A program made the translations under genes and the position numbers. DNA of 64,000 nt from the NCBI RefSeq assembly GCF_004365175.1, contig NZ_SOCE01000001.1:3293403-3357402 (forward strand), in the 5' to 3' direction. The notes beneath the pieces were generated by a model. It was not told the DNA's origin, ran no database searches, and was given only the letters and a program-made list of their open reading frames with translations. Shown here piece after piece: positions 41,283 to 50,676 of this stretch. The DNA is from Kribbella voronezhensis. Lineage in GTDB: Bacteria; Actinomycetota; Actinomycetes; Propionibacteriales; Kribbellaceae. Each line of letters begins with the position of its first letter. Position 1 is the first letter of the stretch.

Positions 41283-42014
41283 ATGTGCGAGTACGGCCCA
41301 CCCGCCGCCGCCCTGCCCGGCGGCATCGGCATCTCGCTGCTCAAGGTCTACGACATCGAGGCCCCGGACGGCCTGGTCGGCGGTACGCCGCACGTCCACC
41401 TCGCCTGCTCCGAGGGGTACTACGTGATCGCGGGCTCCGGCGCGGTCCAGACGCTCAACCCGAAGGGCTTCACCGAGACCCCGCTCCAGGCCGGCACCGT
41501 CGTCTGGTTCGACCCGGGCACGATCCACCGGCTGGTCAACAACGGCGGCCTCCAGATCCTCACCCTGATGTCCAACTCCGGCCTCCCCGAAGCGGGCGAC
41601 GCCGTACTGACTCTCCCGCCCGAGCACCTCACCGACCGCGACACCTACCTCAAAGCGACCACGCTGACCGGCGAGGGCGAGGCCCGGACCCCCTCCGCGA
41701 TGGCCCGGCGCAACCTGGCGCTAGAGGGCTTCGCCGTACTGCGAACCGCGTACGACGCCGAGGGTCCGTCCGCCCTCGACCCGTTCTACGAGGCCGCGAT
41801 CGGCATCGTCCGTCCGCAACTCGCGGACTGGCGGCGGCGCTGGGAGCAGGGCGCTCGCCGCCTCGCCGACGAGACCGGTGCCGCCCTCGACGCACTGGAG
41901 ACCGGCCAAGCGCCGTACCTGCGGACCGCCGAGCTCCACCAACTCCCAGCACCGACCGAGCTGGGCCGGCACGGCATGTGCGGCCGGCTCGATGTCTACG
42001 ACCTGAACACCTGA
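41283..42014 (+). CDS. Cupin-domain protein
   Basis: The 243-residue protein has a cupin fold in its first 110 residues: GGTPHVHLACSEGYYVIAGS is motif 1 with the metal His and Glu, and GTVVWFDPGTIHRLVN is motif 2. The C-terminal half is helical (YEAAIGIVRPQLADWRRRWE, LADETGAALDALETG). It may be a sugar-binding or isomerising cupin. AGGAGG stands 6 bases before the ATG. It lies 58 bp before the Gfo/Idh/MocA gene and probably heads that operon, which favours a role with the same sugar; not proven. Confidence 0.85.
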   Translation: MCEYGPPAAALPGGIGISLLKVYDIEAPDGLVGGTPHVHLACSEGYYVIAGSGAVQTLNPKGFTETPLQAGTVVWFDPGTIHRLVNNGGLQILTLMSNSGLPEAGDAVLTLPPEHLTDRDTYLKATTLTGEGEARTPSAMARRNLALEGFAVLRTAYDAEGPSALDPFYEAAIGIVRPQLADWRRRWEQGARRLADETGAALDALETGQAPYLRTAELHQLPAPTELGRHGMCGRLDVYDLNT

Positions 42015-42072
42015 TCCCGCGAACCGCCCGATAGAGACCAGCGCAGACGAAGCGCCGAAGAGAGGTAGCACA

Positions 42073-43236
42073 GTGAACGATCGACGCATCGGCATCGTGA
42101 TGAACGGCGTCACCGGCCGGATGGGTCTGCGCCAGCACCTGGAGCGCTCCATCGTGGCGATCCGCGAGCAGGGCGGCATCCCGGCCGCCGACGGGACGAT
42201 GATCATCCCCGAGCCGATCCTGGTCGGCCGCAACGAGCTCAAGCTCAAGAACATCGCGGACACCTACGGCCTGACCCGGTGGACGACGGACCTGTCCGAG
42301 GCGCTGGCCGAGCCGGACGTCGAGATCTACTTCGACTCGCAGCTGACCCAACTGCGGGAGAAGGGCGTCCGCGCCGCGGTCGAGGCAGGGAAGGCGATCT
42401 ACTGCGAGAAGCCGATCGCGGAGGGTCTGGACGCTGCGGTCGACCTCGCCCGGCTCGTCCGGGACTCCGGGCTGAAGAACGGCGTCGTCCAGGACAAGCT
42501 CTCGCTGCCCGGCCTGCGCAAGCTCAAGCGGCTCGTCGACGGCGGCTTCTTCGGTGAGATCCTGTCGGTGCGCGGCGAGTTCGGTTACTGGGTGTTCGAG
42601 GGCGACTGGCAGGAAGCGCAGCGGCCGGCCTGGAACTACAAGGCCGAGGAGGGCGGCGGCATCGTCGTCGACATGTTCTGCCACTGGCGGTACGTGCTCG
42701 ACCAGATCTTCGCCCCGGTCAAGTCGGTCTACTGCCAGGGCGCGACCCACATCCCGACCCGGTACGACGAGCAGGGGCAGCCTTACACCGCGACGGCCGA
42801 GGACGCGGCGTACGGCGTCTTCGAGCTCGAGGGCGGCATCATCGCGCAGCTCAACTCGTCCTGGACCACGCGCGTGTTCCGGGACGAACTGGTCGAGTTC
42901 CAGGTCGACGGGACCGAAGGCAGTGCGGTCGCCGGGCTGCGGAACTGCCGCGCCCAGCACCGCTCGGCGACGCCGAAGCCGGTGTGGAATCCCGATCTGC
43001 CGGCGGCGTACTCGTTCCGCGACCAGTGGTCGGAGGTGCCGGACAACGAGGTGTTCGACAACGGGTTCAAGGTGCAGTGGGAGATGTTCCTGCGGCATGT
43101 CGTCGACGACGCGCCGTTCACCTGGGACTTCGTCGAGGGCGCCAAGGGCGTGCAGCTCGCCGAGCTGGGTCTGCAGTCGTGGCGCGAAGGCCGCAAGCTG
43201 GAGGTCCCGGCGCTCGACATCGAGACGCGGGCATGA
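42073..43236 (+). CDS. Gfo/Idh/MocA-family oxidoreductase
   Basis: The 387-residue NAD(P)-dependent dehydrogenase has an N-terminal Rossmann fold (RRIGIVMNGVTGRMG, TTDLSEALAEPDVEIYFDSQ) and the family lysine in YCEKPIAEG. The C-terminal half is the usual alpha/beta sheet domain (EEGGGIVVDMFCHWRYVLDQ). Family members oxidise sugars, inositols or their acids, often at C3. The GTG start has GAGAGG upstream. It is translated with the DUF993 gene (ATGA overlap). The operon suggests degradation of a keto sugar or polyol. Confidence 0.9.
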   Translation: MNDRRIGIVMNGVTGRMGLRQHLERSIVAIREQGGIPAADGTMIIPEPILVGRNELKLKNIADTYGLTRWTTDLSEALAEPDVEIYFDSQLTQLREKGVRAAVEAGKAIYCEKPIAEGLDAAVDLARLVRDSGLKNGVVQDKLSLPGLRKLKRLVDGGFFGEILSVRGEFGYWVFEGDWQEAQRPAWNYKAEEGGGIVVDMFCHWRYVLDQIFAPVKSVYCQGATHIPTRYDEQGQPYTATAEDAAYGVFELEGGIIAQLNSSWTTRVFRDELVEFQVDGTEGSAVAGLRNCRAQHRSATPKPVWNPDLPAAYSFRDQWSEVPDNEVFDNGFKVQWEMFLRHVVDDAPFTWDFVEGAKGVQLAELGLQSWREGRKLEVPALDIETRA

Positions 43237-44477
43237 GCCTGTCGCTGCGGCTGCCCCGCGACGGCGGCCTCGAGACCTACGAACTGACCGGTACGCCGGT
43301 TGCCCAGGGCACCTATGAGCCGGCCCGCAGCCGACTCGCGTTCGCCGCGGCGCACGTGGTCGCCGACCCGCTCGGCGACAACTCGCCAGGCGCTCCCGCG
43401 GCGATCGACTGGGAGCACACCCTCGACTTCCGCCGGCACCTGTGGTCGCTCGGCCTGTCGGTCGCCGAAGCCATGGACACCGCCCAGCGAGGCATGGGCC
43501 TGGACTGGCCGGCCACCCAAGAACTCATTCGCCGCTCCGCGGCGGAAGCACCTGCTCGCTCCTCCGTCGCGGGAACTGAGGGGAGCTCCGCCGACGCGGG
43601 AAGCGCCGCGGGCGCGGGGAGCGCCGCAGGCGCCGGGGTTTTGGAGAAGCGGATTGCAGTGGGGGTTGGGACGGACCAACTGGCGCCCGGGGTGCATCCG
43701 CTGGATGCGGTGATCGCCGCGTACGAAGAGCAACTGGCATTGGCCGAGGAAGTCGGTGCTCAGCCGATTCTGATGGCCAGCAGGGCGTTGTGTGCCGCGG
43801 CTACTTCTCCGGACGACTACCGGAAGGTCTACGACCGGTTGCTGGGGCAGTCGTCCCGGCCGGTGATTCTGCACTGGCTCGGGTCGATGTTCGATCCGGC
43901 GCTGGAGGGCTACTGGGGTGGCGATTCGCTCGACACCGCGGCCGATGTCGTCGTCGAGCTGATCAACGAGAACGTGGCGCACGTCGACGGCATCAAGGTT
44001 TCGTTGCTCGATGCAAGCAAAGAGATTGCCTTGCGCAAGCGACTTCCCGACGGCGTACGGCTCTACACCGGTGACGACTTCAACTACCCGGAGCTGATCC
44101 AGGGCGACGGCGACCGGCACAGCGACGCGCTGCTCGGGATCTTCGCGGCGATCGCTCCCGCCGCCGCGGCAGCGTTGAAGGCGCTCGACGAGGGCGACGT
44201 CACGGCGTACGGGCAGATTTTCGCCCCGACGGTCCCGCTGGCCCGGCAGATCTTCTCGGCGCCGACGTACTACTACAAGACCGGAATCGCCTTCCTGGCC
44301 TGGCTGAACGGGCATCAGCCCGGTTTCGGCATGGTCGGCGGACTGCAGACCGGCCGCTCGCTTCCGCACCTGGCCGAGACGTTCCGGCTGGCCGACGCGG
44401 CCGGCGTACTGACGTCGCCCGAGCTGGCCGTGGATCGCTTCCGCAAGCTGCTCATCGTGGGTGGGGTCGACGCGTGA
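43233..44477 (+). CDS. DUF993 (dihydrodipicolinate synthase-like TIM-barrel) protein
   Basis: The 414-residue TIM-barrel protein of the DUF993 family has WEHTLDFRRHLWSLGLSVAE, VGVGTDQLAPGVHPLDAVIA, ILHWLGSMFDPALEGYWGG and INENVAHVDGIKVSLLDASK. The lysine in HVDGIKVSLLD is in the place of the Schiff-base lysine of class I aldolases, so an aldolase-like cleavage is likely but unproven. An Ala/Gly/Ser-rich insert (about residues 106-136) separates two conserved parts. The gene overlaps both neighbours (ATGA, GTGA), so Gfo/Idh, DUF993 and isomerase are one unit. Confidence 0.88.
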   Translation: MSLSLRLPRDGGLETYELTGTPVAQGTYEPARSRLAFAAAHVVADPLGDNSPGAPAAIDWEHTLDFRRHLWSLGLSVAEAMDTAQRGMGLDWPATQELIRRSAAEAPARSSVAGTEGSSADAGSAAGAGSAAGAGVLEKRIAVGVGTDQLAPGVHPLDAVIAAYEEQLALAEEVGAQPILMASRALCAAATSPDDYRKVYDRLLGQSSRPVILHWLGSMFDPALEGYWGGDSLDTAADVVVELINENVAHVDGIKVSLLDASKEIALRKRLPDGVRLYTGDDFNYPELIQGDGDRHSDALLGIFAAIAPAAAAALKALDEGDVTAYGQIFAPTVPLARQIFSAPTYYYKTGIAFLAWLNGHQPGFGMVGGLQTGRSLPHLAETFRLADAAGVLTSPELAVDRFRKLLIVGGVDA

Positions 44478-45289
44478 ATCGCTACAGCCTCAACCAGGCA
44501 ACCACGAAGTACTGGTCGTTGGAGGACGTCGTGGCGGCCAGTGCCAAGGCCGACCTGTCCTGGATCGGCCTGTGGCGCGAACCGGTGCAGGAATACGGCG
44601 TGGAGCGGTCGACGAAGCTGGTCACCGACGCCGGGCTACGCGTTTCCTCCTTGTGCAGAAGCGGTTTCTTCACCTCTACCGATGCTGCCGAGCGTCAGGC
44701 CAAGATCGAGGACAACCGGCGCGCGATCGACGAAGCGGCTGCCCTCGGCACCGACGTGCTGATCCTGGTCAGCGGCGGATTGCCTTCCGGCTCGCGCGAT
44801 CTCGACGGCGCCCGGGCGATGGTCCGCGACGGCATCGCCGAGCTCGCGCCGTACGCGCAGGAAGCCGGAGTCAGGCTTGCCATCGAGCCGCTGCATCCGA
44901 TGTTCTGCTCGGACCGCTGCGTGGTGTCGTCGCTCGGTGGCGCCCTCGACCTGGCCGAGCAGTTCCCGGTCGAGCAGGTCGGTGTGGTCGTCGACGCGTA
45001 TCACCTGTGGTGGGACGCCGACGTCTACCGGCAGATCGAGCGCGCCGGCGCCCGGATCTGCTCGTACCAGGTGAGTGACTGGGTCGTCCCGCTGCCCGCC
45101 GACACCCTGCTCGGCCGCGGCATGATGGGTGACGGCTCGATCGAGCTGCGCAGACTCCGTGAGGCGTGCGACGCGGCCGGGTACGACGGGCCGGTCGAGG
45201 TCGAGATCTTCAACCAGGACCTGTGGAACGCACCCGGCCAGGAAGTCTTCGACCTGGCCCTGGCCCGGTACGGCGAACACGTCGCCTGA
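44474..45289 (+). CDS. Sugar phosphate isomerase/epimerase-family protein
   Basis: The 271-residue AP endonuclease-2-type TIM barrel has metal ligands in AIEPLHPMFCSDRC, VVVDAYHLWWD, YQVSDWVVP and VEVEIFNQDLW. Family members isomerise or epimerise sugars and, in recently described cases, cleave 3-keto glycosides. GTG start overlapping the DUF993 stop. It is the third member of the co-translated unit. A second, only distantly similar isomerase follows at 45360. Confidence 0.88.
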   Translation: MNRYSLNQATTKYWSLEDVVAASAKADLSWIGLWREPVQEYGVERSTKLVTDAGLRVSSLCRSGFFTSTDAAERQAKIEDNRRAIDEAAALGTDVLILVSGGLPSGSRDLDGARAMVRDGIAELAPYAQEAGVRLAIEPLHPMFCSDRCVVSSLGGALDLAEQFPVEQVGVVVDAYHLWWDADVYRQIERAGARICSYQVSDWVVPLPADTLLGRGMMGDGSIELRRLREACDAAGYDGPVEVEIFNQDLWNAPGQEVFDLALARYGEHVA

Positions 45290-45359
45290 GCCGGTCGGTG
45301 CCGGGTGCCCTGAGTTGCCCGAAGCAACGATGCTCTCTCTCGAAGGAGACTGACTCCCC

Positions 45360-46118
45360 ATGAGCGACCGGACCATCCCCGCCGACGGCATCGGCATGCA
45401 TCTCTACACGATGCGCGAGGCTCTTGCCGACGACTATGCGGGCACCCTCAAGCGGCTGGCGGAGATCGGCTACCGGACGGTCGGGGTGAGCGGCCGGTTC
45501 GGTCACTCGGCCGCGGAGATCCGTTCCTTCGCGGACGACGCCGGCTTGCGGATCGTGCTCGAGCACGTCGGATACAACCGGCTCGCCGACGATTGGGACG
45601 GCGCGCTGGCCGACGTACAGGCTCTGGGCGGGAAGTGGATCGTCGTGCCCTCGCTGCCGACGGAGCTGCACACGCCCGAGGGGTTCCGGGAGGCGGCGGC
45701 CGCCTTCACCGTGGCGGGACGCGCCGCGCGGGAGGCCGGGCTGCAGTTGCTCTTCCACAACCACGGGCACGACTTCGCCGAGGTCGACGGACAGGTGCTG
45801 TTCGACATCCTGCTCGACGAGGTGGAGCCTGAACTGCTCGGTTTCGAGCTGGACCTCTACTGGGTGGTCAACGGCGGTAAGGATCCGGTTGACTACTTCC
45901 GGGACCACCCCGGCCGCTTCCCTGCGCTGCACGTCAAGGACATGGCCGCGGACGGCTCCTTCGAAGACGTCGGTGCCGGCCGGCTGGACTTTCCGGCGAT
46001 GTTCGCCCTGGCCGAACGGGGTGGAGTCGAGCAGTGGCTGGTGGAGCACGACGCCCCGGCGGACCCTTGGGTCACTGCCGCGAGGAGCTATCGATCACTG
46101 GCCGAAATGAGGTACTGA
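45360..46118 (+). CDS. Sugar phosphate isomerase/epimerase-family protein (second)
   Basis: This 252-residue TIM-barrel protein has GMHLYTMREALADDYAGTLK at the start, then QLLFHNHGHDFAEVDGQVLF, the strand ELDLYWVVNGGKDPVDYF, and LHVKDMAADGSFEDVGAGRL with the acidic and His metal ligands. This group is close to sugar epimerases and IolE/IolI-like enzymes. Its ATG lies 70 bp past the previous stop, with GAAGGAG upstream, so it may be read with the operon or from a nearby start. Substrate unknown. Confidence 0.88.
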   Translation: MSDRTIPADGIGMHLYTMREALADDYAGTLKRLAEIGYRTVGVSGRFGHSAAEIRSFADDAGLRIVLEHVGYNRLADDWDGALADVQALGGKWIVVPSLPTELHTPEGFREAAAAFTVAGRAAREAGLQLLFHNHGHDFAEVDGQVLFDILLDEVEPELLGFELDLYWVVNGGKDPVDYFRDHPGRFPALHVKDMAADGSFEDVGAGRLDFPAMFALAERGGVEQWLVEHDAPADPWVTAARSYRSLAEMRY

Positions 46119-46311
46119 GCGTCGCCGGCGGCGGGTTTGGCCTATTGTCGTCACTGACAGCAGGTGAACGGTTGCCGTCCGGCGTCGTACGGCCGCGCAC
46201 CGGCGTGTCGGGAAGCGTTGTCCGTTCCCGCGGATCTGTCACTCTGTAAGGGGCCCTCCCACGGCGGGGTCCCGTGAGGCCGCCGATGCCGTGACGCCGG
46301 AGAGATCACAC

Positions 46312-47754
46312 GTGCAGAACGAGCCCACTGTGCGGATGACGGCTGTACGCCGTCTGTACGAGGTGAGCGCCCGGATGGGCGCCGGGCGAAGCCTGGCCGA
46401 AACCCTGCAGGCAGTGGTCGACGGTGTCGTGGACGGTCTCGGCTTCGGGATCGCCGTGCTGAACCTGCGACACCCCGACGGCAAGTTCGAGGTGATCGCG
46501 GTCGCCGGGTCACCCGAGGCCAAGAAGGCGCTGCTGGGTACGGTCAGCGCGGCCGACATCTTCGACGCCGAGTTCGACATCGCGGACAAGTGGGGCGGGC
46601 TCCGGTTCGTCCCGCACGAGCGGTTGCCGGAGGGCGAGGTGATCGGCTGGGTGCCGGAGATCCCGGTGCCGACCGACCCCGACGCGTGGCATCCGCTGGA
46701 CGCGTTGTTCGCACCGCTGCACTCGCCCGACGGCGAACTGGTCGGGATGTTGTCGGTGGACCTGCCGGAGGACCAGCGCAGGCCTGGACAGATCCATCGC
46801 GAACTGCTCGAGATCTTCGCCACCCAGGCCGGACTGGCGATCGACAAGGCCCGGCTGACCGACCAGTTGCTGGCCGAGAAGGCCCGGCTGGAAGCCAGCG
46901 AGACGACCTTCCGGCTGGTCTTCGAAGGGGCCGGCAACGGGATGGCCACGATCGCCTTCGACGGACCGGAGTCGGGCCGCATCCTGCGGGTCAACCACGC
47001 GTTCTGCCGGATCACCGGCTACACCCCGAACCAGCTGATCGGCACCGTCCTGGTCGACTACCTGCGCGAGGAGGACGCCGGCCAGACCAGTCGCGAGATC
47101 GAACTGCTCAGCGCCGGTCACGGACCGTACCGGTTCGAGCGGACGTTCCGGCGTACGGACGGCAACGACATCTGGCTCGGTGGCACCGCCGCGATCGTTG
47201 ACCAAGGCAAGGATCAGCCGCGGATCGTGCTGATCCAGATCGACGACGTGACAGCCCGCAAGGACGCCGAACGCGAACTGCAGCACCACGCGGCCCACGA
47301 TCCACTCACCGGCCTGCCGAACCGGCGACTCCTGCAGCACCGGTTCAACTCGGCACTGCAGCGATCGCGGCAGACCGGACGGCGCGGAGTGCTGCTCTTC
47401 TGCGATCTCAACCATTTCAAGCAGGTCAACGACAAGTACGGCCACGAGGCCGGCGACCGGGCTCTGCGGGAGATCGCGGATCGCCTACTCACCGAAGTAC
47501 GGCACGGTGACACGGTGGCCCGCCTCGGCGGCGACGAGTTCGCCATCCTCGCCGAAGACATCGACGGCGACGACCTCGACGTCCTGATGCGCCGCATCGA
47601 CGAGTCCATCAGCAAACCCCTCGACGGCATCGACGTCCCCGTCACCGCCAGCATCGGCACCGCCGTCGTCAGCCCCTACGCCTCCGACCTCAACGAACTC
47701 CTCCGCACCGCCGACAACGCCATGTACGAAGCCAAACGCCACCGCAGCCACTGA
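46312..47754 (+). CDS. GAF-PAS-GGDEF diguanylate cyclase
   Basis: The 480-residue cytosolic protein has a GAF domain (about 20-180: GFGIAVLNLRHPDGKFEVIA), a PAS domain (about 200-305: RILRVNHAFCRITGYTPNQL) and a GGDEF domain (about 315-478: LLFCDLNHFKQVNDKYGHEA, then the active site GGDEF). RHGD, five residues before it, matches the RxxD inhibitory site. It makes c-di-GMP in response to a small-molecule or redox signal. No EAL domain is attached. GTG 46312 follows GGAGAG by 8 bases and is preferred over an earlier GTG at 46291. Confidence 0.92.
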   Translation: MQNEPTVRMTAVRRLYEVSARMGAGRSLAETLQAVVDGVVDGLGFGIAVLNLRHPDGKFEVIAVAGSPEAKKALLGTVSAADIFDAEFDIADKWGGLRFVPHERLPEGEVIGWVPEIPVPTDPDAWHPLDALFAPLHSPDGELVGMLSVDLPEDQRRPGQIHRELLEIFATQAGLAIDKARLTDQLLAEKARLEASETTFRLVFEGAGNGMATIAFDGPESGRILRVNHAFCRITGYTPNQLIGTVLVDYLREEDAGQTSREIELLSAGHGPYRFERTFRRTDGNDIWLGGTAAIVDQGKDQPRIVLIQIDDVTARKDAERELQHHAAHDPLTGLPNRRLLQHRFNSALQRSRQTGRRGVLLFCDLNHFKQVNDKYGHEAGDRALREIADRLLTEVRHGDTVARLGGDEFAILAEDIDGDDLDVLMRRIDESISKPLDGIDVPVTASIGTAVVSPYASDLNELLRTADNAMYEAKRHRSH

Positions 47755-47768
47755 ACACAAGAACCCCG

Positions 47769-47795
47769 CCCACGCATGGGTCAAGGCGGCGTGGG
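47769..47795. terminator. Hairpin between convergent genes
   Basis: CCCACGC and GCGTGGG form a 7-bp stem with a 13-nt loop, 14 bp after the GGDEF gene stop and before the convergent gene end. It is a modest candidate, without a U-tract. Confidence 0.45.
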
Positions 47796-47850
47796 ACACG
47801 GAGGTCACCCGGTCTCGGCCGACGTGTCGTCAGAACAACCAGCGCTGCAT

Positions 47851-48354
47851 TCAGCCGATCATGGTGGTAGCCGTGGTGTACCAGGTGCTCGAACTGGCCG
47901 ACTTCATTCCGGTGGAGGCGTACAGGATCGTGCGGTGGCTCGTCCCGGCCGCGCCGTCCAGGGAGGTATAGGCGAAGCTCGAGGAGTAGTACTTCACCGT
48001 CTCGGTCAGCGACGCGCTCTTGGTGCTGAACTTGCCTGACGACTTGGTGAGTACTTCTACGTGCAGCTTGACGACGTTGTTGTTGCCGACCGTGTTGCCG
48101 GTCTTCTTCAGGTAGGTGCACCATTTGTTGCTGCTGGCACCGGTCTTGCGCATCGTGCGGAGTTCGCCGATCTTGTTGCCGAAGCCGTCCTTGCGCAGGT
48201 CGACCACCTGCACGACCTTCTTGTAGCCCAGCGCCTCGCAGGCCTGCGCGTACTTGACCGGACCACCCGCAGCCTCCGCCGGAAGCGCGTTGACCGACAA
48301 CAACCCGACAGGCAGCGCGAACGCGCCGAGCGCAACCAAGATCTTCTTCGTCAT
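47851..48354 (-). CDS. Small secreted protein of unknown function
   Basis: The 167-residue protein has a clean signal peptide (MTKKILVALGAFALP onward, ending LPAEAAGG). The mature 138 residues contain two Cys (YAQACEALGY, NKWCTYLKKTG), many Ser/Thr/Lys and a strand-rich end (SFAYTSLDGAAGTSHR). I do not recognise the family. ATG 48354 has GGGG 5 bases upstream; an ATG one codon earlier is possible. Its neighbours, a GGDEF gene and a GNAT gene, give no clue. It may be a monocistronic exoprotein. Confidence 0.75.
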   Translation of the reverse strand: MTKKILVALGAFALPVGLLSVNALPAEAAGGPVKYAQACEALGYKKVVQVVDLRKDGFGNKIGELRTMRKTGASSNKWCTYLKKTGNTVGNNNVVKLHVEVLTKSSGKFSTKSASLTETVKYYSSSFAYTSLDGAAGTSHRTILYASTGMKSASSSTWYTTATTMIG

Positions 48355-48387
48355 CATGACCCCACCCTAGTGTCGGAAGAGTCCTAC

Positions 48388-48876
48388 TCAGGATCCAAGA
48401 GTGGTGAGGGCTTCGTCGGTGAGGCGGTAGGTGGTCCATTCTTCTTGGGGGCGGGCGCCCAGGGACTTGTAGAAGTCGAGGGCGGGGGTGTTCCAGTTGA
48501 GGACGGACCATTCGAGGCGTTCGTAGTTGTTGGTGACGCATTCCTGGGCGAGGGCGGTGAGGAGGGCCTTGCCGAGGCCGGAGCCGCGGTGTTGTGGGCT
48601 GACGAAGAGGTCTTCCAGGTAAATGCCGTGGACGCCGCGCCAAGTGGAGAAGTTGAGGAACCAGAGCGCGCAGCCGACCACCTCGCCTTCGGGTTCGGCC
48701 GCGGCGACGTGGCAGAAGACGGCGGGGGTCGGACCGAAGAGGGCAGTCTCCAGTTGGCTGGCCGTCAGCCGGCACTCGTCCGGTGCCCGCTCGTACTCAG
48801 CCAGTGCGTACACAAGATCCACGATCGCCGGTACGTCGGTCGGCCGGGCGCGGCGGATTCGGTCGTCGGTTTGCAT
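48388..48876 (-). CDS. Diamine/thialysine N-acetyltransferase-like GNAT
   Basis: This 162-residue GNAT is close in pattern to spermidine/spermine acetyltransferases: RARPTDVPAIVDLVYALAEY, LWFLNFSTWRGVHGIYLEDL, FVSPQHRGSGLGKALLTALA with the acetyl-CoA loop, then LEWSVLNWNTPALDFYKSLG. The likely acceptors are polyamines or amino acid side chains such as thialysine. ATG 48876 begins the conserved part. It stands alone 31 bp upstream of the secreted-protein gene on the same strand. Confidence 0.88.
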   Translation of the reverse strand: MQTDDRIRRARPTDVPAIVDLVYALAEYERAPDECRLTASQLETALFGPTPAVFCHVAAAEPEGEVVGCALWFLNFSTWRGVHGIYLEDLFVSPQHRGSGLGKALLTALAQECVTNNYERLEWSVLNWNTPALDFYKSLGARPQEEWTTYRLTDEALTTLGS

Positions 48877-48996
48877 GGCCTCATCCTGCCCGGTCACCGA
48901 TTGCCGGGGATTCATCCGCGGGTGGAACTCGTTTACCGCGGTGTTCACCTTGTGACTCGAGGCTGAGGGTCCGATCCGCTCACCGCAGGGTTCCCC

Positions 48997-50635
48997 ATGC
49001 CTGTTTCACGTCGTCGGTTCATTGGTTTCGGAGGCGCCGGTACTGCGGCGGTGCTGCTCGGGACCGGTGTCTGGGACGCCTCGACCACGTATGCCGCCCC
49101 GGCCGGCACCGGCAATCCGTTCACGCTGGGCGTCGCGTCCGGCGATCCGCAGTACAGCAGTGTCGTGCTGTGGACGCGGCTGGCTTTCGACCCGTACGCC
49201 GTCGACGGTCGCGGCGGGATGCCTGCCAAGCCGGTGCGGGTGGAGTACGAGGTCGCTCGCGACGAGCAGTTCCGGCACATCGTTCGCCGGTCGAGTGTCG
49301 TCGCGACGCCTGAGCTCGGCCACTCCGTCCACCCCGAGGTCAACGGGGCTGCCGGACCATGAGTACTACTACCGCTTCCGCACGGGCGGTGAGGTCTCGG
49401 CTGTCGGGCGTACCCGAACCACGCCGCATCCGTTCAGCTCACCCCGTGAACTGCGCTTCGCGTTCGCCTCGTGCAACGCCTGGCAGGACGGGTACTTCAC
49501 GGCGTACCAGCACATGGCCGACGAGGACCTCGACCTGGTCGTGCATCTCGGCGACTACCTCTACGAGTCCGGTGTGAAGACCAACAAGCGCGGTGTCGTG
49601 ACGGACCCACGATTCCACACGGAGACCTTCGACCTGGCGCGCTACCGGCTGCAGTACTCCCTCTACAAGACCGAGGCGCCCCTGCAAGCCGCGCACGCCG
49701 CGCACCCGTGGATCCACACCTTCGACGACCACGAGGTGGAGAACAACTGGGCCGGCGACCTGTCACAGGCCGATACCGAGCCGGACCAGGACCCCGTCGT
49801 CTTCCGCACGCGCCGGGCCCAGGCGTTCCAGGCGATGTACGAGAACCTGCCGCTGCGGCACGCGCAGATGCCCTCGGGGCCGGACATCCGGTACCACCGG
49901 CGTCTCCCCTACGGCCGCCTGGCCGACTTCACCATTCTCGACACCCGCCAGTACCGCTCGGACCAGCCCTGCGGTGACGGCGACTCGTCGACCTGCGACG
50001 ACCGGTTCGACCCGGACAACACGATGCTCGGCGGCAAGCAGCGCGAGTGGTTGCTGAACGGCTTCCGTACGTCGAACGCCCGCTGGCAGGTGATCGGCAA
50101 TCAGACCCCGATGGGACAGACCGACTGGACGCCGGGCCCGGAAACCCATGTCTGGCTGGATCCCTGGGACGGATATGTTGCCGAGCGCAACAAGGTGCTC
50201 GCGGCGGCGCAGGACAGCGGCGTCCGCAATCTCGTCGTCATCACCGGCGACCGGCACCAGAACTACGCCCTCGAGCTCAAGCGCGATTTCGCCGATCCCG
50301 CTTCACCCACGGTCGGCACCGAGTTCGTCGGTACGTCGATCACCAGCGGCGGCGACGGCGCGGACACCACCGACCAGGGTCAGCAGTTCCTCGCCGCCAA
50401 TCCGCACCTCAAGTTCTTCAACTCCCAGCGCGGCTACGTCCGCGTCACCGCCGACAAGCACCAGTGGCGATCGGACTTCCGCGTCCTCCCCTACGTCAGC
50501 AAGCCGAACGCCCCGATCACCACTCGCGCCAGCTACCCAGCTACGTGGTCGAAGATCGCGAACCGCACGTTCAGCTGGACTGAGATTTCGCGGAAACACC
50601 GACAGGGGGTTGTCGCGGCGGTCGCCGAGAGTTGA
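48997..50635 (+). pseudogene. PhoD-like alkaline phosphatase, disrupted by a +1 frameshift
   Basis: The N-terminal part (48997-49344) reads [12 protein letters not shown], a twin-arginine signal, then [20 protein letters not shown], the PhoD N-terminal domain. At the G run 49345-49348 one extra base shifts the frame and it stops at 49360-49362. Without one G, the frame goes straight on into [20 protein letters not shown] and the whole metallophosphatase domain (FASCNAWQDGYFTAY, HLGDYLYESG, FDDHEVENNW, ITGDRHQNY) to 50635. The full enzyme would be a Tat-exported, Ca/Fe-dependent phosphodiesterase/phosphatase of about 546 residues. Sequencing error, real mutation or programmed frameshifting are all open. 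Confidence 0.88.
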
Positions 50636-50676
50636 GGAGTCGGGACAACCCCCGGCGCGAAACGGAGAGGGATGAA

